A stretch of 64,000 bases of DNA from Zoroaster sp. YZ-2022 (Eukaryota > Echinodermata > Asteroidea > Forcipulatida > Zoroasteridae): assembly GCA_029582265.1 (NCBI GenBank), contig CM055835.1, forward strand, positions 16,043,580 to 16,107,579, read 5' to 3'. Under the pieces are notes generated by a model that searched no databases, was not told the origin of the DNA, and saw only the letters and a program-made list of their open reading frames with translations. How positions within the stretch are numbered: position 1 is the first letter of the stretch; each line of letters begins with the position of its first letter. Positions 12,601 to 26,636 of this stretch are shown in pieces. Made by a program: the position numbers and the translations under genes.

Positions 12601-15600
12601 GTGGCAGTTGTTCCTACCCTTCCGTCATTGAGCGACATTACAGAGTGTCCATTTTTGGGGAAAACCAAGTAAATTTGTCTGGTCAGATTAGTGTTGTGTC
12701 GGTAAATTTACCAGCAAAAAGATTTTGCGGCCCCCCAAACTCTGATGTCAGTTGGCAAATTGACTTCACACACCCCCCCAAAAGAAAATGCCTTAGCTAC
12801 GCCTGGTTTTTTCAAATAATGCTGAACCTGAATATGCATGTTAGAATAAAGGAATGACTATTCTTTCTGATAAACTTATTGGCAGTAATTTCACTTTAAA
12901 TTTTTTTTTCAGAACTTCAGACAAACATTTTTCTAGGGAAGATTAATACCATCATCTGCCAATACACCGAGTAAGTTTCACATTAACATTTAACCATTAG
13001 GTTTTTTTTTTAGTTTACCAATTTTATACCTTATTTTTTATCTTTGTACCTATTACAGAGAGAATGAATTTGTAAAACACTATGTTACACTACCTGATAG
13101 TGTGACTACATGGGTGATTGAAGCAGTCGGGGTCTCTGAAGACTATGATATGTGTGTAGCTGACCCTGTCAAGCTGCAAGTGCAACCTCCATTCTTCTTG
13201 GATGTAGGTTTGCCGTACTCAGTCCAACGAATGGAGCAAATTGAGATTGTTGTGACCGTGTTCAACTATGCTGACATTGTTTTGTTGGTAAATGTGAAAT
13301 AAGATGTACAACTGTAATTGTTGGTAGATTTAGATTGTTCATGTTGTTTTGTATTCCATTCAACGAGGCTTGTAATAGACCTTTATCATGCTGCAAGATA
13401 CTACCCGACTAATGGTTGACTATAGTGGTTGACTAGTGGTTGACTGTAGTGGTTGACTGTGGTGGTTGACTAGTGGTTGATTATAGTGGTTGATTATAGT
13501 GGTTGATTATAGTGGTTGACTAGTGGTTGACTAGTGGTTGACTATTGTTGACCACTGGTGGACTAGTGGTTGACTATAGTGGTTGACTAATGGTTGAATA
13601 ATGGTTGATTAATGGTTGACTAATGGTTGACTAATGGTTGACTATCGGGTTGATTAGTGATGGACTAATGGTTGACAAGTGGTTGACTATAGTTGACCAG
13701 TGGTGGACTAATGGTTGACCAGTGGTGGACTAATGGTTGACCAGTGGTGGACTAATGGTTGACTAGTGGTTGACTATAGTGGTTGACTAATGGTTGATTA
13801 ATGGTTGACTAATAGTTGACTAATAGTACGTAGGGAGGTGGTGCCGGCTCCCCATCCAGTTCCAGCCAGGCTGGTTTGATGGTGCTGTACGTGTGTTGTG
13901 AAAACCCCTGACAATAAATCACCATTTTCTCTAGTTAACAAAGTCTTATATCACCCAATATTTCAGTCTACTTGAAGAAGATTTCTATTCCAGCAAGTTG
14001 AAAATATTTATTACAGGTGACCAGATCAGTGCTGGTCACCTGTTCTATCTTACCACTCACTGGCTTTGTTTAAAATGAATTTTTTTGTATTTTTTGTCTT
14101 TAGGGTTTTGGTTTTGCCAGTGTAATTGTAATAAAATACCACAGACCTTTGCTATTATTAAGTTTCATCAGCGGTATCAAAGTGGAAACTTTATTTCTCA
14201 TTTCATCCCCTCAGGTCACTGTCTACCTGAAAGGTGTAGAAGGTCTTTGCTCAGAAGCCCAACCAGGGAGCTTCTCCGAGGGAATAACCATAGAAGTTCT
14301 CCCCAAGGAACCTGCCTCTGTTAAGTTTGTCATTATTCCGCTTGAAGCCAAGAGGATTCCGATTGAAGTGTATGCCAACTCATCAGGACAATACAGAGAC
14401 GCTATCCGCAAGTACCTGACTGTTCGTGTGAGTAGTTAATGTAATTGAAACTCAAAACCTGGCAACACCTTGAAAAATATGTTTTTACTGTCGGGGTATC
14501 ACACTGCCTTGTTTGTTTCCTTCATCTTTATAAACCAAAATATCTGAAAATGTTTTTTTTTCCAGTTCAAACAGTTTCTTTTTCAAACAGTGCCATTTTT
14601 CTTCTAGGTAAACAGTAAATTTCTTCAAAATTAAACATTTCGCAAAATTATGGCCCACTTCAGACATGGTTTAAAATTAATTCAAATTAAGTTTTAAAAA
14701 ATGATGTTTTGAACTCTCGGCCGTAAAATTGGAAAAATTATAGAATGGATTCCTCAGTGAATGAAATTTTGACATTGTTTCACTTGAACCCATCCCTGAC
14801 TCAAATTTTTACCTGGTCCCAACAGCCAGAGGGTTACAAACAGCGAGACACAGTGACAATTATACTAGATCCTGAGAACACACGTGGTTCACCACAACGC
14901 ACTGAGGCAAGCGGACAGAACCAGTCTTACAAGCATACACGTAAGTGCCATTTGCAAACTACAGGGCACAAATGTGCGGTCTGTGGACCCATTATAATGT
15001 ACAACATTGGCAATTAGGACCTACTTGAAAAGAAACTGAGCGAATGTTACTTACCAAAAGCATATTTGGTTTTGAAATGGTAATGGTACCAAACAACCTG
15101 AGGTTCATACTTGACGCGAAAGCGAATGCGAAGCGAATTTTACGTAAAATTCGCGGTGAATTATTTGCGCAAGTTGAAATGTGTTCAACTTTTGCGAACC
15201 TGCGCCGTGAATGTTTGCCAATGAACCATTGTCGACGTCACAAATTTCGCTTCGTATTCGCTTTCGCATGAATTATGAACCGGCCTTAACCCATATCCGC
15301 CGATCTATGTGATAACCCGTAGATATGTAAAATGCTACAAACGCCGATCTACGTGATTTTCCGTACCGTGTTTTTGTCCAATTCCAATTTACTACGTTTT
15401 TCCGATGACTGTATTTCATGATTATAGATATGAAATTAGACAAGTCTGACATCATAATAAAGTGCATGTTCTCCTATTTCCATCAGTATATAATGTGTCT
15501 GTGTCAGTGATTGTAATATTCTCTAAATAAGGAATCTTTCTGATTATGTGCAAAAACAATGTATCTCTGTGCGGGGGCTTAGGCACATACAGTCTTTTGT

Positions 15601-18600
15601 GTGTTTACATGGTTAGGCGGATATGGGTTAACTGTGAACACATGAAAACAAAATTCAAATTATCTGAAATGGATCATCATCTGATGATCATTTCCACACT
15701 AGAGTGAAAACAAATAACCTAAATGCACACGTCGGTGTAGGGCAAAATTAAATCAATTGTTTATCTCCCGACGCAATAATTTCACCAACCTCTATATATC
15801 GCGGAACCCGCTGCTATATGGGATTCTAGCCGGCCAATTGTCATCGGGCAAGCTCGGTGGTTGAGAGGTTAAGACGTCTGCACTAGGAAGCAGGAGGTCG
15901 TGGGTTCGAATCCCGCCCGAGTCGCCTGTGTATTTTTTTCAAAGACACTCGGAAAGCACTGAGTATACAGTGCTATACACACGTCGGTGTAGGGCAAAAT
16001 TAAATCAATTGTTTATCTCCCGACACAATAATTTCACCAACCTCAACCTAAATGCAATTTCACCATTTCTCTTTAATGATACAACAAAATATTACAGCTA
16101 CTCATCCATAGGTTGGTTTCTGTACATATCTCTTGATTCTTACAAAGTAATTACAGACATATGTATATATATTCTTTTTTGTCCAGAGTTTTGGGGTGCT
16201 GAAGGTGAAAATAACCAAGTGGACATCATACGCTACACCTTGAATGGTGATGTAATCCCTGGCACTTATAATGTCCATATCAGCCTCATGGGTATGTGCA
16301 TCTTTGGTGCTTAGGATGTGTACATGTTTATATGTTTGGTTTTGTCAAAGTGGAACAGCTAGTCAGATCAGAAGCCATACTGCATACTTAATATTCAGTG
16401 AATTCATTTGAAATAGGGGGGAGGGGAGGAGATGGGTAGGCATGAATTTTATGCAAACCAAAGTTGAATGCAATGATACAATTGATATTTCCACTGCATT
16501 ATGTTATAATTTCATTCAATGTTTTTATATTATTTTTCCCTTTTAATAAATTAAATAATCATTTCTAATTCATGACTTATTGGCACCTTGGTGCAAGGGT
16601 GGATCTAGAAGTCTTTGTATGGGGACCAAATGCCCTGATGCAATATCAGCATTGTAAGGACCAAGTTTGCAAAGTAATCTTGCACTTAATGCAGGTTTGA
16701 GTATTAATTTCCCAACCTAACTAATAATGATATTTATTTTAATTTTGTTTTTGGTCCCCCCCCCTCCACCTGGAGCCCTCCTTGTCTTTAAAATGGGCAC
16801 ACTGTGAAATAGGTCGTTCGTTCGAATGCAAAAACCTACAGGCTTGATGGGCACACTACGTGTATAAGTAAGACTAATTGCGGTGACACCATATGAAATT
16901 CTCTATAGAAATTCTCTATCTACGTCTTCAAGAGACGATAGGAGCATACTGATCGAAACGTTAAGTTGTAACCTCCAGTTCTTTTCAGAACTAATTTCTG
17001 CTCTATAGAGAATTTCACATGGTGTCACCACAAGTCTTACTTATCCTCTTCACCATGCAAAGCTACACCATGCAAAGTTTTACCTACACTACGTGTATGT
17101 AAAAAACTTCTGGCACTAGACATTCTTTAATACAGTTATGATATTATCATTACCCCTGTATATTTCTTTATCAAGGTAATATCTTGGGTAATGTCATTGA
17201 AACTGTCATCCAAGGCTTGGACAACCTTCTCCAGATCCCCAAAGGATGTGGTGAAGAGACGATGATATACCTAGCTCCTAATGTCTATGTCTATAGGTAT
17301 CTCAAACGTACTGATCAGTTCACGGCCGCGCTGGAGACATCTGCTGAACAGTTTGTTGGCAATGGTGAGTATCTATATCGACAGTCATATGTATTAAACC
17401 CATTAGGACCACAGACATATACATTTGTTTTTAGATGGACAACAGAGCATAATCTCAGATGCTCTGAAACCGTTAGCATAGAATATGCGTAGTGTTAAAT
17501 ACTGCATTGTGTGCACATACAAATTAAAATGCATACACACATGCATGTCCAATAAGGATCACAGGATTAGTCCACCATGCGCTGCGAGACGTTCCTGGCC
17601 CATGGTTTTAGCCCTATTCAGGCGCAGTCAACATTACGAAATCCTGACCTCTTTTTGAATAGCTGCTGTATGTGTATAGGTTATATAATGTCCATGGTCA
17701 GGACACCCCCCCCCCCTAGAACCCCTTCCCAGAATCTCTCCCCCTCCCCCTGTGTTATCATGCACAAAATATACACACACTGATGAGCTAACTTTTCAGA
17801 AACAAGAACGTCATGCATGTATTGATCGCATGGTGGAATACGTAGCAAATCATCAATTTGCTATTATATAGGGATTTTGATTTACAGAAGCTGCCAAGAC
17901 AATAGCCCTGGTCACTATAAACCCTCACGTTGTATTTGTAAATTGTAAAATATTTGCAGAGTGGACATTATAATTATCATAATGTTATAATTCTCTTTCT
18001 AAAGACCAATAGTCAATAGACATGATCTTATTAATTTATCCAAAAACGAGTCATCTCAAATTTGTACTTTACATAAGTATAAAGATTTTCTTTGTACCAA
18101 TTTGAACTGGTGCACATATATTCCCGCAAGCAGCAGGGCAGTAATTGCTTTTGGAAGGAGTTATATTTTATGATATGTTCTAGTTTTGATCACTGTTTCT
18201 TGCATGTATGATTCAGGGGTTAATCCAGGGTCCCACAAAAGGCAGGGGGGCACCCTGGTATGGTGAATTTACATGCACGGCCATACCATCCTGCGTCCCC
18301 CATCTTTGGATCTGTCAGTGGTATAATTATATTATCTTGAGAATGAACTGTGCTGTGCTTTACCAGTATGTTAGATTAAAACCCTAACTCCCTAGGCATA
18401 TTTGCTTACACATAACCTGAATCCTCCAAAATCCTTCAGTAATAAAGCAAGCACATGACATGTATATGCACACATGCGTTTCTAATCTGTGATACATGTA
18501 CAAGGCCAGGGACCCTCCCTGCAGGCACGTGCATACATAGGTCCCAAAGGGTGCTTGAGCCCCTGCCCTTTTTGCCTAGTATAAAAAGTGCCCTTTTTAG

Positions 18601-21600
18601 CCCAAGGTTTTTTTTGGTATGAATTATTAAGTTCCTGTTGCGCATAGACTGCCCTGCCTAGTTGAAAGATGTCAGGATAGAATAAAATTAGAATAAATAT
18701 TAGGTCAGCAGAGATGCCCCTTACTATTCCTGTGCACGGGCCTGCATGTGCCCCTCCGCGAAACTAGATTTCACGCACAGCCGCCTATACGTCTTTGATA
18801 GGCAGGCATTGTAATGTTAAAAACCATATTATGCGTTTTTATTAATAAACGCCCAAAAATTGTTTAGCTCGCGCACTACGCGCGCTCGCATGGAATTACA
18901 CTGCCCTTTTCAGACTCTGAGCCCCTGCCCCTCTACAACCCTGTGCACGTCCCTGCCTCCCTGCATGCATGGAGCAATAAACAGTGTCCACTGACCCAAG
19001 CACTGACCTTGCAATCACTACAACAAACATGGATGTACATGTACCATAGGCAAGTAGGGCTGTGCCAGGTATCCGGGTATCCTGATACCCGACTGAAACT
19101 GTCATTACCCGATTCCATTTTTGGTTCCAATTACCCGTAAACAACTTTTTTAAATTCGGACTTAACATTTGAGTGGAGTGAACAGAAATCTGTCACTCCT
19201 GAACAATGTAATGTTTACACTTTTACAGACAATTATCTTTAAATTCAAGAGATTACACTCCAATAAAGCCTTTGTAGTATTACTACTTTTCTCCAACTAT
19301 TTGTGATAATTGTATCCAATCATTAAGACTGCAAAGGGCCTGGCAGCAGCTGCTTCAAACAACTTATCAAACCAGCAGCACAGGAGGGAATATTTGCCTA
19401 ATTGTTTGCCTAATTGTTTTAATAAACGACACAGTAAAGAAAAGATCGATTTAAGTATGCATGGTATTCTCTGTATTATAAAGGTCAATTTTGTTACCAT
19501 TTACAGTACATGTATTTGTACACCACCGGAGGCATGTTTTCAACAAAAATGAAAATGGGTATCCGAATTTTCCTGATTTCGGATTTGGGAAGGTTAGGGT
19601 TAAGGATGGAAATGAAACAAACAAACTCAAACTCCTGTTTCTGATGAATAAATGATAGATCTGTAGCTTATTTTTGATGATTTTCAGGTGTTGCGTTGGA
19701 GCTGACGCATCGTCGGCCTGATGGTTCCTTCTCTGTGTGGGGAGATAACCTCCAGTACCCTAGCAGTACTTGGTAAATAAAGCATTATAACCCTGTTCTA
19801 CAACAACATCACATGTCAAACTTGAACAATGGTTGAACAATGGGCTTGAAAAGATAACTGACGAGACGTGTCCTATGCAGGGCTGTAACAAAGGCATTAT
19901 CTTTGTGGGTGGAGGGGGGAGGGGGAAGCTTCGAGCTTCAGCGGCGGTAAAAATTTAAAGCCTTGGGAGGGGGGTGAGGTAGGCATGAACAAATTTTCCT
20001 CCGGAAAAAATGGGTAGACGTCAGAAATTTTCCCCCAAAATAAATCACCTTGTTGGGTACAAAACTACAGCTTGCTTCGATAGTTTAATTTGGTGGTTTA
20101 TTTACAGACTGCATGAAGCTAGATTTTTTGAGGCACAATTAACTTGCTAATACTCGATATTGGTGGGGGAAGTGTTTTCAACGCACCACATCCCCTATGG
20201 CTACAGCCCCAGTCCTAGGCCAGTCAATTCTCATTCAGAAATACCCAAGATATTTAAGACAATCTGACTGGATGAAAAGTGACCACGTGGGTGTGCAATA
20301 ACATAGACCTTTCTTTCTTGATTGTCAGGTTGACTGCCTTTGTGAGTAAAGTCTTCTGCCAGGCTGCAGAGTTTGCTTACGTTGATCCTTCCATAACATG
20401 TAAAGCTATTGAATGGTTGATAGACACATCACAGAAAGAAGACGGTTCATTCAGGGAAGTCTACCGTGTACATCATGCAGAAATGACTGTGAGTATAGTA
20501 AGATTAAGGCTGGCTTACACTCGCTGCATGTACGCCATTGGCCCTGTGCATTCCCCCCTTCCCCTTCAGAATTCAGATTCCTGAGAAAAACATAAAGGCC
20601 TGTAAAAAAAAAAAATGCCTCAAATTCCCCCCTGAAAATCCTGGTTCCACACCCTCTCACCTGGATGCCCCTTTACTGAACCAACACTATTTACATTACT
20701 GATGTAGGCAAATACACTCAAATATGTGCTCAAAGGGTACTGTGTTTAACTTCTGAACAATCAATCTCAAGAATGTTTCATTATTTGAATATGTCCGACA
20801 TGCACATAACAGGTGTGTGCACAGCTTGCTAGTCTCTTCTCTTCTGAGCAGCTATTCAGGACATCAGGACAACGTCTCAGGACATCATCACGGTGACCGC
20901 CCCTGACTATAGGGCTCAAACCATGAGCAAATGAGCATTACGTGCTGTGTGTGGAGGAACAGGTCTGTGATTCTTTATGGACATTTTGTGTGTATGTGTA
21001 ACCTTGTACAAGCATGCAATACAGTATTAAAGACTATGCATGGTCTATAGTCACCACAGTGACAGAAAATCTGAGATTATACAGTCTGTGTGCGTGCTGC
21101 TGTCCGTCTGTAGGTTATATATCTGTGTGAAATCAGATTTTGTCTACACCACTCACACATTCCACCGCATAGACAGCTTTGGTCTCCTAGCTGCATGTGA
21201 CCACTTTGTACAGCCTGATGCCACACATTGTCAGTTTCGCTGGGCTGTTAGGGCTGTTTGATCCAAGATGATCTTGGTGGCCTCGGGGTCTTGACCAGCA
21301 GGAGGGAGACCTTCCCTGGAACTGATGATGATGTTTAGTGCTTTCTTTGCTGGGATGTTATCAGCAAGATGGGTGGTGTGGCCATCAAAGAGAGCACAAT
21401 GACAACAATCAACTAGGTGGTTGATGGTTGGGAGAGCCATTCTTTGGGTGACCTCACTGTTCCTGACATAGTCGAACCACTAGATGCCAAGAATGGTTCT
21501 CTGGTACCTTTTGATGAAAGGCCTCCAGTCTTCTCAGATCGGTACTGAAGAGGGTCCAGGTATGCGAGCCATATAGCAGTAGGACTTGAATGACACATGT

Positions 21601-24600
21601 TCTATATATGCCCAACTTGGTGGTGAGTTGGAGCCTCTTCAACCTCCAAATTCTACGGAAATTGTTCATGGCAGATGAATTGAGACCAAGTCTTTTGAGG
21701 ATATCAGGCTCGCTACGTCCGATGTTGGAGATCTTGCTTCCAAGATAGATGAAATCATTGATGTCAACGGCATGACTGTTTACAATGAAGTGTGATTGTG
21801 TATCGTGGACGCTTGGCTGTAGGATTTGGATTTTGGTTTTCTTCCAGGAGCTATTAAGACCAAGGTTGACTGCCTCATTTGGAAATGAAAATATAAATAA
21901 TAATAATAATGAATATTTGTAATGTGCCGGTATCAACAACATGCTAAACAATGTGCTAAACAAAATGCTAATGGAGCAGCAACACAACATGTACAAGAAA
22001 AATACAAAAACAGACTATAAATAGGGTAAATAAAATGTACAATTATGTTTTGAGGGCAGTTTTGAATGATGTCAGAGATGGAGAAAGTTTGACATGGTCC
22101 GGTAATTTGTTCCACAATGAAGACACAGCTGAAGAAATTTTTTTTTCATTGTTTTGTAATGAATTTAGTCACTGTCAAATCTTTCTTTCTGTTTTGTATA
22201 GTTATAGCAATTTTAACAACCAGTTTTTTATTCTGCTGACAGGGTGGTGTACATGGCAGTGCCTCCTTTACCGCATATGTTCTGATATCTCTCTTGGAAT
22301 GTGATTGTGCGTCAGATGTAAGTTTCAATATTCATATATAATGGGCAAGAGTAAGTTAATTACATTCAAAAATATATTGCACAAATTAATTTGACCAAAG
22401 CATTATAAAACAGTCTTTAAATAGCACATGATTCCAAATTACCCAAATAACTTTGTAAAAATATATCATAGGTATTGAACACTTTGGACACATTATGTGT
22501 TGTCTATAATGTGCTTATGTGTCTTGTACAAGCATAGAATACAATATATATATGAACATAAGATGCAATTAATTGTGACAAACAATGCATTAGCGGCACT
22601 CACATGAACTTCCTGTGTCGTCGTTCTCTATGTAGCCAGCAATAAATTGATCACAAAAATTCTGATAAAATAAAGGATTCATATGGAATAAGTCATGGAA
22701 GCAGACCCAGAAATGGAGTGCTCTATCTCCCTTTACACTGGTCAGCTTACCAAATGTCAGTTTAAACAGCTGCGGACTAGTCAAAACTCACTCAAACTCG
22801 TCCGCCGGGCTGGCTAACTAGTCAAACTATGCTACCGGACTGAGTGCCGAGCTATATCGATGAGGATAACACATCTGACTTTGTTCCAGACTGTTCCTAA
22901 CCGTAAGATTGGCTAAAGAATCTGGTGGTATAAAAGTGGATTCACTGTTTATGATACCTTACTTTTTTTTAAATTGAACTTAGGGTAAATACAAGTCTTT
23001 GTAAAATGGAGACCTGTGAAAATGCTGGTGGATAGCCCACTAGTGAAAAGAAAATTGAAGGGGACAGTGGTGGGGATCTAGAACAAAATGTTTTATTTTT
23101 GGGGTTGCAAATGCTGGAGGGGCCAGACTTGCAACTTGCAAGAGCTTTAGTGAAGCCAGTCACAGCGAGTTGTCCAGGGTCAGGAAAATGTTTGATTCTA
23201 GTTGCTCTCTGATGCAATATGAACCTTTTCAGGACAAAGTATTTTTGTGCATGATGCAGTTGGGAGTAACCTTTAAATTTGCCAACCCAGTCGACGATGA
23301 TATGTGGTGGTTGGGAGGCTGCTTTGGAAAAACTGTTTAGGGGAGATATGGTCATCTTTGGCCCACCTGGATCCACCCTTGGAATCCAAGAGGGAAACCC
23401 TTGAAATGCCATATCTATTAAACAACTTATATATTTTTTTTGGTTCAGGAGAAGATTGCATCAGTGGCTGCTGCAACTTCCTTCCTTGAGATTCAACTCC
23501 CTGGTCTGTCCAGACCGTATGCCATCGCCATAACGGCATACGCCCTTGCCCTTGCTAATAGCATCAGACAAGATGAAGCCAAGGCAAAGCTCAAAGAGAT
23601 TGCTATCTATGAAGAAGGTTTGTAACTTCTGAGAATGGTACAAAACATGTTGTTATGTGAACCCAAAGACTTGAATAACCTACGAACAGGGCATGTCGGC
23701 ATTCACCCATCTGATATCTTTACATCATATTCAGTCCAACATTAATGGGTTCATGCTCAACAGTTAGCAGACTTGTATTCGAGTCCTCAAACCTCAAGTC
23801 CAGAGTCCCCAGTGTCGAGTCCGAGTCCAAGTCCCGAGTCATGTGGGTCGAGTCCGAGTCAAAGTCACCAAAAAAGTGACTTGAGACGGACTTGAGTCCG
23901 AGTCACGAGTCATACAAGTCTGACAGTTAGAGTTTGACCTCCACATCTCCATGTAGGCCACAGATACAAAGATGATCCATGACATACGTATTGTGACATA
24001 ACGCCCCTAGAGAGGAATTGTTGTGTGGACGGCCTCTTGACTGGAAAAGTCCCCGAGCAGTTAGGAACGTATCCATTGGAATAGCAGTATACAGATGAAT
24101 GACAGACAATTACTCTGAGATCTCACTGTGACAAAGGTTACCAGGACACAAGTTGTTGAGCTCCAAATCTGGTGCTCGCTTTGTTGGTGCTTGCTGCGAT
24201 CTGCGGCTTCGCCTAAATCGTGCATGGAACCAGTAAATCACTCACCGAGATTATACCATTATATGATGAAGGGTAGAAAATACACACTGCTGTTGCATCA
24301 CAGTATGATATCATGTCAACAGTGGACACTCTCTGCATTGACAGATATATGGTTACAGCATGACCCTTTCTTGATAATTGTGGTTTAAATTTGACCTGTG
24401 TGTAACCTGCACATGTGATGTCATTGTCTAACATGGCTAAGTAATCTTATTGTTTTGTTGTGCATCAGCAACAAACTTCCGCTACTGGGGATCTGACGCT
24501 TCATCATTCGGTGCTGATCCCAAACCATACTGGTACATCAACCGACCTATAGCCATTGAGGTGGAGACGACTAGCTATGCCCTGCTTGCATTGCTAGAGC

Positions 24601-26599
24601 TGGATGATATGCCATTTACGCATGCCATCGTGAATTGGCTGACAGATCAGGAGAACTATGAAGGTGGCTTTGTATCCACACAGGTAAGATGGCATTGTTA
24701 TTATATAATTGTAAATCTTTCTGCATTTCATTATTGTATTATATATGCTATGTCCAGAGCTCCCTACATAAATGTTCATAAATTGAATTGAAATTGAAGC
24801 AAGGATAATAATAATAATAATAATAATAATAAGTAAGACTAATTGCGGTGACACAATGTGGAATCTCAATTGAGTAGTAATTAGTTCTGAAAAGAACTGG
24901 TGGTACAACTCGACGTTTCGATCAGTATGCTCTGATCGTCCTCAGGAGAATGCCGGACTCTGGAAAATGCTGCTGCTTAAGTAGACTGCTGGAGGATCAT
25001 CCCATGAATGGATGCTGGAGGATTAGTTCGTTGAGGCGCGCAGGCGGGAAACTGTGAGACTATGAGACTAGGATCCTAGGGGTTTAATAATAATAATGTG
25101 TGGACTTATATAGCGCACGTATCCACCAACTGAGTGGTGCTCAAGGCGCATTATATTATTACCCCTGCTCATAAGGCTCACAAGGCTCACAAGGCTCATA
25201 AATCATTCCTGAAACCATCTCAGCTCCCTGGGGAGTATACAGCTCAATTGCTGCCATTACAGCACATATAGGGCTAATCAACCAACTCTGCCCTCACAGG
25301 TACCCATTTAACCCCTGGGTGGAGAGAAGCAATTATGGTTAAGTGTCTTGCTCAAGGACACAAGTATCACGGCCGGGATTCGAACCCACATTCTGCTGCT
25401 AACACCAGAACTTGAGTCCGGTAAGCTAGACCGCTCGGCCACGACACTCAAACGCACATATATCACTGTAACTCATAAGTCTGAAGAAATCTGTGAAGGG
25501 AAGATGATGAAGACATGTTCAGTTTAAAACGTGGGAGGAAAACCCCAGACAAATAATCTATAAAATAAAACACATGTGATCAGGTAGGGACTGAAAACCC
25601 AATCCACATAGTGACTCTGGTCTAAATGGGATTCGAACCTGGGTCCACAGAGGTGAGGAAAGTACTGCTATGCCATACACCTTTCATGAAATGCACAATA
25701 AATTTGATTTTGGACAAATAGAATGCAATAATGAGTTTGTTAAGAATGCACGTATCAGAGTTGCTATGAAAAGCACAATAATTAATAGAACATTGTCGCA
25801 TTTGAACAAATTTGAACAAATTACTCGAACACACTTTTTTACCAGAATCACATTTTTTTTAAAACTGTAATTCATAAACCAATGCGCATTTATTTACGTT
25901 GGTGATTGTGTACAGGGTACCAATTACTCATACAAAATTCCAACCAGCATTGTGTCGTTGTCATCAGTGACATTTTTTGTGGCAAGCGCTATTTATTGTC
26001 CTATTTCCACTTCAGTTAAAAACTCAACTCTTTCTTGATTTCAGGACACAGTTATAGCTCTGCAGGCATTATCAGAGTATGCCATCAAGACACAAAGGAA
26101 TAACATTGATATCAACTGTCAAGTGAGCTGCCAGGAAAGTGACTTTGAGAATACATTCTTGCTGAATCCCAACAATGCCATCGTCAGACAACATGCCAGT
26201 ATCGATGTGAGTGTTATTACAGAGTATGCCAGTCAAGTCGGTCCTAACAAAGTCACCCGTTGACAACGTTGCTCCCTGGCAAAGTCTCCCCCTGTTACAA
26301 TTTTCCACTTTTGGTTCAAAGTCATCCCCAACAAGTTGCTCTTGACGACTTAGTCATGGGGAAACTTTGAGGGGTGACATCGTTAGGGGTGACTTGACTG
26401 GCATCCGTTATGCCAGATGTCTATTTCTAAAATGAAGCGTGATAGTCTTATCTATGAAGTGGCTCAAATCACTGGAAAGGGGGGGATGGGGATATATACC
26501 CCCAATGCAATCATCCCCCAATATTTGACCAACTTGTTACAAACTTCTACCGTATTTTAATATGGTTACATCAATTTTTTGTATCCTCTATAGTATACA

Positions 26600-26636
<37 letters not shown>

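Noticed and set aside
12411..12857. 148-codon ORF as an extra exon of gene A
   Set aside because: It lies in dispersed repeat C, begins in a G homopolymer and has no similarity to the MG domains.
15844..15930. Functional tRNA gene
   Set aside because: A and B boxes are present, but the acceptor arms do not pair properly and the unit is part of a repeated element with target duplications.
17365..17492. Continuation of the thioester exon after 17364
   Set aside because: The frame stays open by chance, but GTGAGT at 17365 is a strong donor and only splicing there joins exon 14 in phase with TED homology.
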